A stretch of DNA of 64,000 nt from Mycobacterium paraense (GTDB lineage: Bacteria > Actinomycetota > Actinomycetes > Mycobacteriales > Mycobacteriaceae). Made by a program: the position numbers and the translations under genes. Shown here in pieces: positions 53,677 through 64,000 of this stretch (position 1 is its first letter; each line of letters starts with the position of its first letter). Under the pieces are notes generated by a model. That model saw only the letters and a list, made by a program, of their open reading frames with translations. It was not told the DNA's origin and ran no database searches. Where the stretch lies: assembly GCF_002101815.1 (NCBI RefSeq), contig NZ_LQPM01000013.1:462664-526663 (forward strand). Reading direction: 5' to 3'.

Positions 53677-54519
53677 ATGGGGAATCGTCCGCCGATACAC
53701 CTCGGCTCCGGGGAGCCGGTCCTGCTGCTGCACCCGTTCCTGCTGTCCCAGGCGGTGTGGGAGGACGTCGCGCAGCGGCTCGCCGACACCGGGCGCTACG
53801 AGGTCTTCGCACCGACGATGGCCGGCCACAACGGCGGGCCCAAGGCCGGCACCTGGTTCTTGTCGTCCGAGGTGCTCGCCGATCACGTGGAGCGCCAGAT
53901 GGACGAACTGGGCTGGAAGACCGCCCACATCGTCGGCAACTCGCTGGGCGGCTGGGTGGCCTTCGAGCTGGAGCGCCGCGGCCGGGCGCGCAGCGTCACC
54001 GGCATCGCCCCGGCGGGCGGCTGGACGCGCTGGACCCCGGCGAAGTTCGAGGTGATCGCCAAGTTCATCCTGGGGATTCCGCTGTTGGTGGCCGCCTGGG
54101 CCTTCGGCCCGCGCGTCCTGCGCCTGCCGTTCAGCCGGCAGTTGGCCACCTACGCGATCAGCGCCACACCGGACGCCGTCAGCGACCGCCAGCTGTCCGC
54201 CATCATCGACGACGTCAGGCACTGCCCCGCCTACTTCCAGCTGCTGGTCAAAGCCACGCTGCTGCACGGCCTGCGGGAGGTCGCCCAGAACGCCGTCCCC
54301 GCGCACCTGGTGATCTGCGAAAAGGACCGCATCCTGCCCGCGCCCCGGTTCAGCCGGCACTTCACCAACCACCTGCCCAAGGACAGTCACCAGGTCACCA
54401 GGCTCGACGGCGTCGGGCACGTTCCGATGTTCGAGGCGCCCGAACGCATCACCCGGGTGATCACCGAGTTCATCGAGGATCGCTGCGCGTCCCCGGGCCG
54501 GGAGGAATCAACCGGCTAG
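53677..54519 (+). CDS. Alpha/beta-fold hydrolase (intact Rv3337-Rv3338 equivalent)
   Basis: This 280-residue hydrolase has the nucleophile motif [11 protein letters not shown], an Asp in ICEKDRIL and the His in [12 protein letters not shown]. In M. tuberculosis the same region is annotated as two short genes, Rv3337 and Rv3338. Here one uninterrupted frame covers both, so the split there is probably a later frameshift. The promoter looks leaderless. The end overlaps icd1 on the other strand by 12 bases. The substrate is unknown. Confidence 0.88.
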   Translation: MGNRPPIHLGSGEPVLLLHPFLLSQAVWEDVAQRLADTGRYEVFAPTMAGHNGGPKAGTWFLSSEVLADHVERQMDELGWKTAHIVGNSLGGWVAFELERRGRARSVTGIAPAGGWTRWTPAKFEVIAKFILGIPLLVAAWAFGPRVLRLPFSRQLATYAISATPDAVSDRQLSAIIDDVRHCPAYFQLLVKATLLHGLREVAQNAVPAHLVICEKDRILPAPRFSRHFTNHLPKDSHQVTRLDGVGHVPMFEAPERITRVITEFIEDRCASPGREESTG

Positions 54520-55737
54520 GGCCTTCTCCAGGTTCTCGGCGATGGAGTTCAGGAACTCCTCGCTGTTCTGGTATTCCTGCTCGGGCCCGATGAGGATGGC
54601 GAGGTCCTTGGTCATCTTGCCGCCCTCGACGGTGGAGATGACGACGTCCTCCAGCTGCTGGGCGAACTCGATCACCTCGGGGGTGTCGTCCAGCTTGCCG
54701 CGGTGCTGCAGCCCGCGGGTCCAGGCGAAGATCGACGCGATCGGGTTCGTCGACGTCGGCTTGCCCGCCTGGTACTGCCGGAAGTGGCGCGTGACGGTGC
54801 CGTGCGCGGCCTCGGCCTCGACCGTCTTGCCGTCGGCCGTCATCAGCACCGACGTCATCAGCCCGAGCGAGCCGTAGCCCTGCGCGACGGTGTCGGACTG
54901 CACGTCGCCGTCGTAGTTCTTGCAGGCCCAGACGTAGCCGCCCTCCCACTTCAGGCAGGCCGCGACCATGTCGTCGATCAGCCGGTGCTCGTAGGTCAGC
55001 CCCTCGGCCTCGAACTGCTCCTTGAATTCCTCGTCGTAGATCCGCTGGAACTCGTCTTTGAACATGCCGTCGTAGGCCTTGAGGATGGTGTTCTTGGTCG
55101 ACAGGTACACCGGCCACTTGGCGTTCAGGCCGTACGCGAACGAGGCGCGCGCGAAATCGCGGATCGAGTCCTTGAAGTTGTACATCCCCATCACGACGCC
55201 GCCGTCCTCCGGGATGGACACCACCTCGTGCACCATCGGCTCGCTGCCGTCGGCGGGCTTGAAGGTCAGCGTGACCGTACCCGGCTTGTCGACCTTGAAG
55301 TTCGTCGCCCGGTATTGGTCACCAAAGGCGTGCCGGCCGATGACGATCGGCTTGGTCCAGCCCGGAACCAGGCGCGGCACATTGGAAATCACGATCGGCT
55401 CGCGGAAAATGGTGCCGCCCAAAATGTTCCGGATGGTCCCGTTGGGCGACAGCCACATCTTCTTGAGGTTGAATTCGTGGACGCGCGCCTCGTCGGGGGT
55501 GATGGTCGCGCACTTGACGCCCACGCCGTGCTTCTTGATCGCATAGGCCGCGTCGATCGTCACCTGGTCGTCGGTCCGATCGCGGTGCTCGATCCCCAGG
55601 TCGTAGTACTCCAGGTGGATGTCGAGGTGCGGAAGGATCAGCATGTCCTTGATCATCTTCCAGATGACGCGGGTCATCTCGTCGCCGTCGAGCTCTACTA
55701 CCGGTCCCTGGACCTTGATCTTGGATTCGCCTGACAT
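54508..55737 (-). CDS. icd1: NADP-dependent isocitrate dehydrogenase, dimeric type
   Basis: This 409-residue TCA-cycle enzyme resembles the homodimeric, eukaryote-like NADP-IDH. Motifs are [41 protein letters not shown] and YDGDVQSD (metal Asp residues), with [11 protein letters not shown] at the cofactor site. It lies 28 bases downstream of icd2 on the same strand. The two enzymes do the same reaction but are unrelated in structure. The start ATG at 55737 has a GAGAGGAAAG stretch about a dozen bases upstream. Confidence 0.96.
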   Translation of the reverse strand: MSGESKIKVQGPVVELDGDEMTRVIWKMIKDMLILPHLDIHLEYYDLGIEHRDRTDDQVTIDAAYAIKKHGVGVKCATITPDEARVHEFNLKKMWLSPNGTIRNILGGTIFREPIVISNVPRLVPGWTKPIVIGRHAFGDQYRATNFKVDKPGTVTLTFKPADGSEPMVHEVVSIPEDGGVVMGMYNFKDSIRDFARASFAYGLNAKWPVYLSTKNTILKAYDGMFKDEFQRIYDEEFKEQFEAEGLTYEHRLIDDMVAACLKWEGGYVWACKNYDGDVQSDTVAQGYGSLGLMTSVLMTADGKTVEAEAAHGTVTRHFRQYQAGKPTSTNPIASIFAWTRGLQHRGKLDDTPEVIEFAQQLEDVVISTVEGGKMTKDLAILIGPEQEYQNSEEFLNSIAENLEKALAG

Positions 55738-55765
55738 TTCGAGCTCGACTTTCCTCTCGCGGCGC

Positions 55766-58003
<2,238 letters not shown>

Positions 58004-58142
58004 GGTCCATCTCCCGGCGTCGTTGTCAGATATTGATGGGGCTAGAGCGTTCTGCTTGCCACGTTATCAAGGGTGTTTGGACACCTGTCGACCTGCAGGC
58101 CAGCGCGCTGAACTGCGGCATCGACCGCGGACGGATCGTCCG

Positions 58143-58173
58143 TTGGCACTGACTCGCCGCTATGAGATAGGCT
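58143..58173 (+). promoter_or_regulatory. Candidate promoter of the SAM-IV leader
   Basis: TTGGCA (58143-58148) and TAGGCT (58168-58173) are spaced by 19 bases. The predicted transcription start, 7 bases on at 58181, is the first base of the riboswitch (GGTC). Confidence 0.5.
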
Positions 58174-58180
58174 TCACATC

Positions 58181-58298
58181 GGTCATGAGCGCCAGCGCTA
58201 AGCCCCGGCTTGCTGGCCGGCAACCCTCCAACCGCGGTGGGGTGCCCCGGGTGAAAGACCAGGTCTAGTAGCCACAGGCTGCGCGGCAAGCGCGGGTC
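58181..58298 (+). ncRNA. SAM-IV riboswitch
   Basis: This leader RNA senses S-adenosylmethionine. The core (58204-58250, CCCGGCTTGCTGGCCGGCAA, then CCTCCAACCGCGGTGGGGTGC) is the hallmark shared by SAM-I and SAM-IV. GGTC at 58181 pairs with GACC at 58257 to close P1. The downstream arm with AGTAGCC and GCGGCAAGCGCGGGTC fits SAM-IV, which lies upstream of methionine genes in actinobacteria. It precedes metC-metA, which make homocysteine, the direct precursor of methionine. Recognition is from memory of the consensus. The 3' limit is approximate. Confidence 0.88.
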
Positions 58299-58313
58299 CG
58301 CCATACCGGACCC
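58294..58313 (+). terminator. Hairpin at the riboswitch 3' edge (possible expression platform)
   Basis: GGGTCCG and CGGACCC pair perfectly around a 6-base loop. The first arm is also part of the riboswitch 3' end, so the two folds may compete. No T-run follows, so this is not a classic intrinsic terminator. Confidence 0.45.
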
Positions 58314-58333
58314 CTGACTAGAGGGGAAACGTG

Positions 58334-58381
58334 ATGTGCATCCATCAAGCTCACTCGCGCCGCTTTGTCTGCCGTCGTTAG
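58334..58381 (+). CDS. 15-residue leader peptide with two Cys codons
   Basis: GAGGGG (58321-58326) lies 7 bases before an ATG that opens a 15-codon frame: MCIHQAHSRRFVCRR, stop TAG. The RRFV core resembles short actinobacterial leader peptides of sulfur genes, which usually read RRxVDL before Cys codons. The two Cys codons and Arg-rich end suggest ribosome-mediated sensing of cysteine supply. It sits between the riboswitch and metC (62 bases before it). The ribosome site is stronger than that of metC. Coding status is inferred from sequence only. Confidence 0.5.
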   Translation: MCIHQAHSRRFVCRR

Positions 58382-58442
58382 GTCGGCCGAGTACCTCCCG
58401 ATACCCGATTTCATGCCCTTCTGAGAAGAAAGCACACCGCAC

Positions 58443-59822
58443 GTGAGCTCCCAAAACAACGAAACCAGTCCCGAGGCCGATCCGACCGCGCATCCGTCGC
58501 CCGAAACGTGGTCGTTCGAGACGAAGCAGGTCCACGCGGGTCAGAGCCCCGACGCCGCGACCCACGCCCGCGCCCTGCCGATCTACCAGACCACCTCGTA
58601 CGTCTTCGACGACACCACCCACGCCGCCGCCCTGTTCGGGCTCGAGGTTCCGGGCAACATCTACACCCGGATCGGCAACCCGACCACCGACGTCGTCGAG
58701 CAACGCATCGCCGCGCTCGAGGGCGGGGTGGCCGCGCTGTTCCTGTCCTCCGGGCAGGCCGCTGAGACATTCGCCATATTGAACCTCGCAAGTGCCGGAG
58801 ATCACATCGTCTCCAGCCCGCGGCTCTACGGCGGGACCTACAACCTGCTCCACTACTCGCTGCCGAAGCTCGGCATCGAGGTCAGCTTCGTCGAGGACCC
58901 CGACGATCTGGACTCGTGGCAGGCGGCGGTGCGGCCGAACACCAAGGCGTTTTTCGGCGAGACCATCTCCAACCCGCAGATCGACATCCTGGACATCCCG
59001 GGGGTCGCCGGGGTTGCCCACGCCAACGGCGTCCCGCTGATCGTCGACAACACCATCGCCACCCCCTACCTGATCCAGCCGTTCTCCCACGGCGCCGACA
59101 TCGTGGTGCACTCGGCCACCAAGTACCTGGGTGGGCACGGCTCCGCGATCGCCGGCGTCATCGTCGACGGCGGCACCTTCGACTGGACGCAGGGCCGGTT
59201 CCCCGGCTTCACCACGCCCGATCCCAGCTACCACGGCGTGGTGTTCGCCGAGCTGGGGCCGCCGGCCTACGCGCTGAAGGCCCGCGTGCAATTGCTGCGC
59301 GACCTGGGGTCGGCCGCCGCGCCGTTCAACGCGTTCCTGGTGGCCCAGGGCCTCGAGACGCTCAGCCTGCGCGTCGAGCGGCACGTCGCCAACGCGCAGC
59401 GGGTCGCCGAGTTCCTGGCCGGGCACGAGGGCGTGCTGTCCGTGAACTACGCCGGGCTGCCCAGCTCGCCGTGGTACGAACGCGGAAAGCAGCTGGCGCC
59501 CAAGGGAACCGGGGCCGTGCTGGCGTTCGAGCTGGCCGGCGGCGTCGAGGCCGGGAAGGCGTTCGTCAACGCGCTGCAGCTGCACAGCCACGTCGCCAAC
59601 ATCGGCGACGTGCGCTCCCTGGTGATCCACCCGGCGTCGACGACGCACGCGCAGCTTTCGGCCGAGGAGCAACTCGCCACCGGCGTCACCCCCGGCCTGG
59701 TTCGGCTGGCCGTGGGGATCGAGGGCATCGACGACATCCTGGCCGACCTGGAGCTCGGCTTCGCCGCGGCCCGCAAGTTCGGCGCCGAGGCGGCCGACCC
59801 GCAGGCCGTGGCGGCGTTCTGA
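58443..59822 (+). CDS. metC: O-acetylhomoserine sulfhydrylase (MetC/MetY)
   Basis: This 459-residue PLP enzyme of the Cys/Met metabolism family combines O-acetylhomoserine with sulfide to give homocysteine. The PLP lysine is Lys227 in [26 protein letters not shown] and [13 protein letters not shown] near the N-terminus are typical of MetY. The GTG at 58443 has only a weak purine stretch upstream, fitting control from the leader. The riboswitch and leader ORF precede it. metA follows after 11 bases. It corresponds to Rv3340. Confidence 0.93.
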   Translation: MSSQNNETSPEADPTAHPSPETWSFETKQVHAGQSPDAATHARALPIYQTTSYVFDDTTHAAALFGLEVPGNIYTRIGNPTTDVVEQRIAALEGGVAALFLSSGQAAETFAILNLASAGDHIVSSPRLYGGTYNLLHYSLPKLGIEVSFVEDPDDLDSWQAAVRPNTKAFFGETISNPQIDILDIPGVAGVAHANGVPLIVDNTIATPYLIQPFSHGADIVVHSATKYLGGHGSAIAGVIVDGGTFDWTQGRFPGFTTPDPSYHGVVFAELGPPAYALKARVQLLRDLGSAAAPFNAFLVAQGLETLSLRVERHVANAQRVAEFLAGHEGVLSVNYAGLPSSPWYERGKQLAPKGTGAVLAFELAGGVEAGKAFVNALQLHSHVANIGDVRSLVIHPASTTHAQLSAEEQLATGVTPGLVRLAVGIEGIDDILADLELGFAAARKFGAEAADPQAVAAF

Positions 59823-59833
59823 GGGGCCCCGAC

Positions 59834-60982
59834 ATGACGATCTCCGACGTTCCGACGCAGACGCTGCCCGCCGAGGGCGAGGTCGGGTATGTCCACATCG
59901 GCTCGCTGACCACGGAAAGCGGCGCGGTGATCGACGACGTCTGCATCGCCGTCCAGCGCTGGGGCGAGCTGTCGCCCACGCGCGACAACGTGGTGGTGGT
60001 GCTGCACGCGCTGACCGGCGACTCGCACATCACCGGGCCCGCCGGCGCCGGGCATCCCACGCCCGGCTGGTGGGACGGCGTGGCCGGCCCGGGCGCGCCG
60101 ATCGACACCAACCGCTGGTGCGCGTTGGCCACCAACGTACTCGGCGGTTGCCGGGGATCGACCGGCCCCAGCTCGCTCGCCCGGGACGGAAAGCCTTGGG
60201 GCTCACGGTTTCCGCTGATCTCGGTGCGCGACCAGGTGCAGGCCGACGTCGCCGCGCTGGCCGCGCTGGGCATCGACCGGGTGGCCGCGGTGGTCGGCGG
60301 ATCCATGGGCGGCGCAAGGGCTTTGGAGTGGATCGTCGGCCATCCCGACCGGGTGCGGGCCGGCCTGCTGCTCGCCGTCGGCGCCCGCGCCACCGCCGAC
60401 CAGATCGGCACCCAGGCCACCCAGATCGCGGCGATCAAGGCCGACCCGAACTGGCAGGGCGGCGACTACCACGGCACCGGACGCAAACCCGACGCCGGGC
60501 TGACGATCGCCCGCCGCTTCGCGCACCTGACCTACCGGGGCGAGCTGGAGCTCGACACCCGGTTCGCCAACGACGCCCAGGGCGACGAGGACCCGGCTCC
60601 CCCATTGGGCGGCGGCCGCTACGCCGTGCAGAGCTACCTGGAGCACCAGGGCGACAAGCTGTTGTCCCGCTTCGACGCCGGGAGCTACGTCATCCTGACC
60701 GAGGCGCTCAGCAGCCACGACGTGGGCCGCGGGCGCGGCGGGGTAGACCGTGCCCTGCGTTCGTGCCCGGTGCCCGTGGTGGTCGGCGGCATCACCTCCG
60801 ACCGGCTCTATCCGCTGCGCCTGCAGGAGGAGCTGGCCGAGCTGCTGCCCGGCTGCGACGAGCTGCACGTCGTCGACTCCGTCTGCGGGCACGACGGCTT
60901 CCTGGTGGAATCCGAGGCCGTCGGCGAATTGATCCGCAAGACACTGGATTTGGCGGACTCGGCCGATGGGGGTCGGCGGTGA
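59834..60982 (+). CDS. metA: Homoserine O-acetyltransferase (MetA/MetX)
   Basis: This 382-residue alpha/beta-hydrolase-fold enzyme makes O-acetylhomoserine, the substrate for MetC. The nucleophile is Ser157 in [14 protein letters not shown]; the Asp is in [10 protein letters not shown] and the His in [19 protein letters not shown] is a family motif. GAGGGG (59821-59826) begins in the metC stop and lies 7 bases before the ATG. The stop overlaps the next gene (GTGA). It corresponds to Rv3341. Confidence 0.95.
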   Translation: MTISDVPTQTLPAEGEVGYVHIGSLTTESGAVIDDVCIAVQRWGELSPTRDNVVVVLHALTGDSHITGPAGAGHPTPGWWDGVAGPGAPIDTNRWCALATNVLGGCRGSTGPSSLARDGKPWGSRFPLISVRDQVQADVAALAALGIDRVAAVVGGSMGGARALEWIVGHPDRVRAGLLLAVGARATADQIGTQATQIAAIKADPNWQGGDYHGTGRKPDAGLTIARRFAHLTYRGELELDTRFANDAQGDEDPAPPLGGGRYAVQSYLEHQGDKLLSRFDAGSYVILTEALSSHDVGRGRGGVDRALRSCPVPVVVGGITSDRLYPLRLQEELAELLPGCDELHVVDSVCGHDGFLVESEAVGELIRKTLDLADSADGGRR

Positions 60983-61710
60983 TCCGCTCCCGACAGGACC
61001 GCTCCCTTTCGTTCGGCTCGGCGGCCGCTGCCTACGAGCGTGGCCGGCCCTCCTATCCGCCGGAGGCGATCGACTGGCTGATACCGCGCGGCGCCCGCCA
61101 GGTGCTCGACCTCGGCGCGGGCACCGGCAAGCTGACCACCCGGCTGGTGGAACGCGGCCTGGACGTGGTGGCCGTCGACCCGATCCCCGACATGCTCGAA
61201 GTGCTGCGCAGCTCGCTGCCGGAGACCCGCGCGCTGCTGGGGACGGCGGAAGAGATTCCGTTGGAGGACAACAGCGTTGACGCGGTGCTGGTCGCACAGG
61301 CGTGGCACTGGGTGGATCCCGAGCGGGCGATTCCGGAGGTGGCCCGCGTGCTGCGGCCGGGCGGGCGGCTGGGCCTGGTGTGGAACACCCGCGACGAACG
61401 GCTGGGCTGGGTGCGGGAGCTGGGCGAGATCATCGGCTCCGACGGCGACCGCGGGCGCTTCGACGTGACGCTGTCGGAGGCGTTCACCGCGCCGGAGCGC
61501 CATCAGGTCGAGTGGACGAATTACGTTACGCCGCAAGCCCTGATCGACCTGGTCGCGTCCCGCAGCTACTGCATCACGTCGCCGACCGAGGTCCGCACCC
61601 AGACGCTGGACCAGGTGCGCGAGTTGCTGGCCACCCACCCGGCGCTGGCGAACTCGAACGGTCTGGCGCTGCCGTACGTCACCGTGTGCATCCGGGCGGC
61701 GCTGGGCTAG
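60979..61710 (+). CDS. SAM-dependent methyltransferase (Rv3342 homologue)
   Basis: This 243-residue class I methyltransferase has the SAM-binding motif [15 protein letters not shown] near residue 42 and the acidic end of strand 2 in [30 protein letters not shown] follows. The GTG start overlaps the metA stop by 4 bases, so it is coupled to the methionine operon and under the same SAM riboswitch. The length equals Rv3342. The substrate is unknown; it could recycle SAM-derived products or use the operon only for co-regulation. Confidence 0.9.
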   Translation: MIRSRQDRSLSFGSAAAAYERGRPSYPPEAIDWLIPRGARQVLDLGAGTGKLTTRLVERGLDVVAVDPIPDMLEVLRSSLPETRALLGTAEEIPLEDNSVDAVLVAQAWHWVDPERAIPEVARVLRPGGRLGLVWNTRDERLGWVRELGEIIGSDGDRGRFDVTLSEAFTAPERHQVEWTNYVTPQALIDLVASRSYCITSPTEVRTQTLDQVRELLATHPALANSNGLALPYVTVCIRAALG

Positions 61711-62546
61711 GACTCGGTCGCGGGCAGGCCCGTGGGGTCCCGGCCTTCGTAGAGCATCGGCAGGTAGGACGCGAGGAAGCCCTCGATGTCCCGACCGTGG
61801 TTGACCACCCAGTCCTCGTTCTCCGGGTGCGTGAGGATGAGGAATCGTTCCTGCTGGATCGCGGCGACGACCCGCTCGGCGGCATCGTCGGGCTGGATCG
61901 GGCGCAGCAAGTGGGGCGGGAAGTTGATCCATCGCGGGTCGTCGATGCCGATCATGCGTGCGCTCTCGCCGATGTTGGTGGCCACCAACTCCGGGCAGAG
62001 GACCGAAACCCCAATGCCTTTGGGCCGCAGGTAGAGATACAGGCCCTCGGTGATCCCGACCACGGCGTGTTTGGCGCCGATGTAGGGGATGTTGTCGTAG
62101 CCGTGGGCGTACAGGCCCGCGATCGAGGCCGTGTTGACGATCCAGCCGTGGCCCTGTTCGAGCAGGATGGGCACGAACGCGCGGATGCCCCGCACGACGC
62201 CGAACACGTTGATGTCGAACAGCCGCTGCCAGTCCTGCATCGGGACTCGCTCCGGCGGGCCGAGAAGCGCCACGCCGGCGTTGTTCATCACGATGTCCAC
62301 CTTGCCGAATTCGGAGAGCACCCTTTGCGCCAAGGCGTCGACGTCGGCGTCGGAGGTGACGTCGCAGCGAACCGCCAGCGCCCGTTGCCCGAGTTCGCCG
62401 ATGGCCGCGACGGTCTCGTCCATCCGCTGCTGGTGAATGTCACCGACCACCACGTCGGCGCCGGCCCGCGCCAGCGCGAGCGCCGTGGCCCGGCCAATGC
62501 CGGAAGCACCACCGGTAATGACCGCGACCGCGCCGGAAAGTTCCAT
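61707..62546 (-). CDS. Short-chain dehydrogenase/reductase
   Basis: This 279-residue classical SDR has the cofactor motif TGGASGIGRA at residues 11-20, the NNAG motif (VMNNAGVAL), and the catalytic triad Ser in NTASIAGL and YxxxK in YIGAKHAV. The residue after beta 2 (GDIHQQR) is Asp, which favours NAD over NADP. The end shares 4 bases with the methyltransferase on the other strand. The C-terminal extension of about 30 residues is typical of lipid-type SDRs in mycobacteria. The substrate is unknown. Confidence 0.89.
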   Translation of the reverse strand: MELSGAVAVITGGASGIGRATALALARAGADVVVGDIHQQRMDETVAAIGELGQRALAVRCDVTSDADVDALAQRVLSEFGKVDIVMNNAGVALLGPPERVPMQDWQRLFDINVFGVVRGIRAFVPILLEQGHGWIVNTASIAGLYAHGYDNIPYIGAKHAVVGITEGLYLYLRPKGIGVSVLCPELVATNIGESARMIGIDDPRWINFPPHLLRPIQPDDAAERVVAAIQQERFLILTHPENEDWVVNHGRDIEGFLASYLPMLYEGRDPTGLPATES

Positions 62547-62554
62547 CGTTCACG

Positions 62555-63808
62555 TCACCAGAAGAGGTTCGGCAACGGGGGCAAGCCTTGCAGTGAACCC
62601 TGCAAGAAGTAGGGCCCGGCGTTCGGCGTCAGGGACGAATAGCCGTCGTTGACGATCGGCTGCAGGAAGGCGTTGAGGCCGTTGACGATTGGCTGCGGGA
62701 CGCCGAGCTGCTCGAGCGGGAACAACATCGGCAGAGTCGGCGACGGGACCATGTACGTCGTGACAGTGCCACCCAAGGAGCTGGTCGAACTCGAGACCTG
62801 CACGGCGTCCGACATCGAGACCAGTGATGTGGTGTTGTGGTTGTAGATCCCTGCGGCCAGTGAGTTCACCCACGCCGGAATATCCCACGGCCGGTCGGGC
62901 GGGTTGCCGAAGAAGTCGTACTGGCCGAACACCACGCTTACGTCGTACTGGGTGTTCGGCACCCCCTGCGCCGTGTAGTCGACGAAAGGCACGGTGAACC
63001 CGTTCGGCAGGTAGATGTGGAACAAGCCGGTCTCGGGTCCGTTGAACATGGCGAACTGCAGGGCGCTGTGCGGTGGGGCGGTCGGGTCGGCCGCCAGGGC
63101 GGCCAGTTCGCGGTTGACGACGAGGGTTCCCTCCGACAGCGCGGCGATGCGCACCGGTAAGCCGTTGCCGTTGGTGAACGCGTTCATGATCTGGTCGTTG
63201 AGCGCTCGCTGTCCCATGGCGATCGCGTCGTTGACGCCGGGAGCGGCCAGACTCCCGCTGATGATGCCGATGCTGGCCGGGTAGTTGACCACTTGTGGGG
63301 TGGTGCCGGGGAACCAGTTCTGCCCGATGGCATGGTTCAGCAGGTCGTAGCCCTGCAGGATCGATACGGAAATCGGGCCCGGGATGCTGCCGGCATAAAG
63401 CAACTGACCCAGATAGGGCAGCTCGGTGATGAAGTTCGGGTAGTAGAGCGGTCCCGCGCCCGGGACCGTGATCCGCGTGCCCGCCGCCGCCCCCGGGATC
63501 GACTGGCGCGCCAATAGCGTCTGGGCCGTCGTCATCTCGGAGGTCAGATACGTGTTCGCGTTCGCCGCCAAGGTGAGCGCGAATCGCTCCTGCAGGTCCG
63601 CCGCTTGCGCGGTGAGCGCCTGGAATGCGACGGCGTGCGCGCCGAACAACGACGCGATGCCGGTCGACACCTCGTCGGCGCCTGCGGCTAACAGCGACGT
63701 GGTGGAGTTCGCAGCCGCCGCGTTCGCCGCGTCGACCACGGAGCCGATCCGGGCCAAATCCTCAGCAGCGCTCGTCAACAACTCAGGCGTTGCGAGGACA
63801 TACGACAC
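62555..63808 (-). CDS. PE family protein with C-terminal PE-PPE-type esterase domain
   Basis: This 417-residue protein has an N-terminal PE domain (1-95, [23 protein letters not shown]) and a C-terminal alpha/beta-hydrolase region resembling the PE-PPE domain. The nucleophile would be in the [10 protein letters not shown] segment (a G-x-S-type elbow altered to SEG). FDDY-type acidic residues are not obvious, so activity is uncertain. PE-PPE family segments [22 protein letters not shown] and [16 protein letters not shown] are present. AGAGG lies about 5 bases before the GTG at 63808. The frame continues to 63856, but this is not family-like. It is likely ESX exported. Confidence 0.9.
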   Translation of the reverse strand: MSYVLATPELLTSAAEDLARIGSVVDAANAAAANSTTSLLAAGADEVSTGIASLFGAHAVAFQALTAQAADLQERFALTLAANANTYLTSEMTTAQTLLARQSIPGAAAGTRITVPGAGPLYYPNFITELPYLGQLLYAGSIPGPISVSILQGYDLLNHAIGQNWFPGTTPQVVNYPASIGIISGSLAAPGVNDAIAMGQRALNDQIMNAFTNGNGLPVRIAALSEGTLVVNRELAALAADPTAPPHSALQFAMFNGPETGLFHIYLPNGFTVPFVDYTAQGVPNTQYDVSVVFGQYDFFGNPPDRPWDIPAWVNSLAAGIYNHNTTSLVSMSDAVQVSSSTSSLGGTVTTYMVPSPTLPMLFPLEQLGVPQPIVNGLNAFLQPIVNDGYSSLTPNAGPYFLQGSLQGLPPLPNLFW

Positions 63809-63892
63809 TGGCGCCTCTTTGCGGAGCGAACACGGTGGCTGTGAGGCTACTCGCAACCGGGACGCAAGGCGTGGCTTTCCCGGGGCTCGTGA

Positions 63893-64000
63893 CTATGACG
63901 CCTCTTCCTCGTCGTCGTCGTTGTCGGGGTGGAGGAGTTTTTCGGGGTGGTGGTAGGTGTTGGTGCGGGGTTGGCCGCGGTCGAGGTGGGGTGGGGGGAT
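63893..64000 (-). CDS. 3' end of a 13E12-type HNH endonuclease family protein (partial)
   Basis: The last 35 codons before TAG read [19 protein letters not shown] followed by an acidic tail of Asp and Glu. This is the typical C-terminus of the mycobacterial 13E12 repeat family (DUF222 plus HNH). The rest lies beyond the window. The sequence composition (TTTTCGGGG stretches, poly-GTC repeats) differs a little from the PE gene. Confidence 0.75.
   Translation of the reverse strand: MPPPHLDRGQPRTNTYHHPEKLLHPDNDDDEEEAS

Noticed and set aside
58204..58250. SAM-I riboswitch instead of SAM-IV
   Set aside because: The core is shared by both, but the downstream arm, the actinobacterial metC setting and the compact P1 fit SAM-IV.
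58294..58313. Classical intrinsic terminator
   Set aside because: The hairpin is perfect but no T-run follows, and it lies before the leader ORF and metC.

Overview
The window is about 70% GC, and its gene order and protein content match a slow-growing non-tuberculous Mycobacterium, most likely of the M. avium complex. The evidence is PE and PPE genes (one with MPTR pentapeptide repeats), a 13E12-type HNH protein end, a Culp cutinase, SapM, LpdA, and long collinearity with the M. tuberculosis block Rv3299c (atsB) to Rv3342. Gene names below come from recognising proteins and order by eye. No search was run.

Layout. (1) 1-9.1 kb: arylsulfatase AtsB (its C-terminus runs off the window) coupled to a Mg2+-type P-ATPase, then a DUF5994 protein, a CBS protein and a heavy-metal P-ATPase fused to hemerythrin. 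Sequences resembling DosR boxes lie between them, so this looks like a hypoxia or dormancy island. (2) 9.1-12.5 kb: two tandem PPE paralogues and an MBL-fold hydrolase. (3) 12.6-20.7 kb: pseudouridine synthase, glpD2, lpdA, a gamma-glutamylcyclotransferase, an alpha/beta hydrolase, and the peptidases amiA1 and amiB1. (4) 20.8-23 kb: PPE-MPTR and cutinase. (5) 23-28.3 kb: deoD, pmmB, upp, sapM and the Rv3311 homologue. (6) 28.3-34.7 kb: an accessory stretch with two Rv1481-like VWA proteins, a cupin/GntR/amidohydrolase locus, a DUF4189 secreted protein, a tandem DivIVA mini-protein and a GlsB-type membrane protein. (7) 34.7-37.5 kb: the nucleoside-salvage operon cdd-deoA-add. (8) 37.6-41.1 kb: sdhCDAB. 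(9) 41.1-44.7 kb: a GGDEF protein, an AhpD-like protein, an AraC regulator and a lipase. In M. tuberculosis this position carries vapBC, moa and IS genes. (10) 44.7-51.5 kb: sigJ, an aminotransferase, dacB1-sugI-nagA (wall amino-sugar turnover) and DoxX. (11) 51.5-58 kb: BrkB-type membrane protein, trpS, an alpha/beta hydrolase, icd1 and icd2. (12) 58-61.7 kb: a SAM-IV riboswitch and a Cys-containing leader ORF ahead of metC-metA-methyltransferase. (13) 61.7-64 kb: an SDR, a PE protein with a PE-PPE-type hydrolase domain, and the 3' end of a 13E12 HNH protein.

Many genes sit in 4-base overlaps (ATGA, GTGA, TTGA), which points to translational coupling. A striking number of promoters put the -10 hexamer 6-8 bases before the start codon, which predicts leaderless mRNAs. 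I saw no tRNA, rRNA, CRISPR array, prophage or complete insertion sequence.
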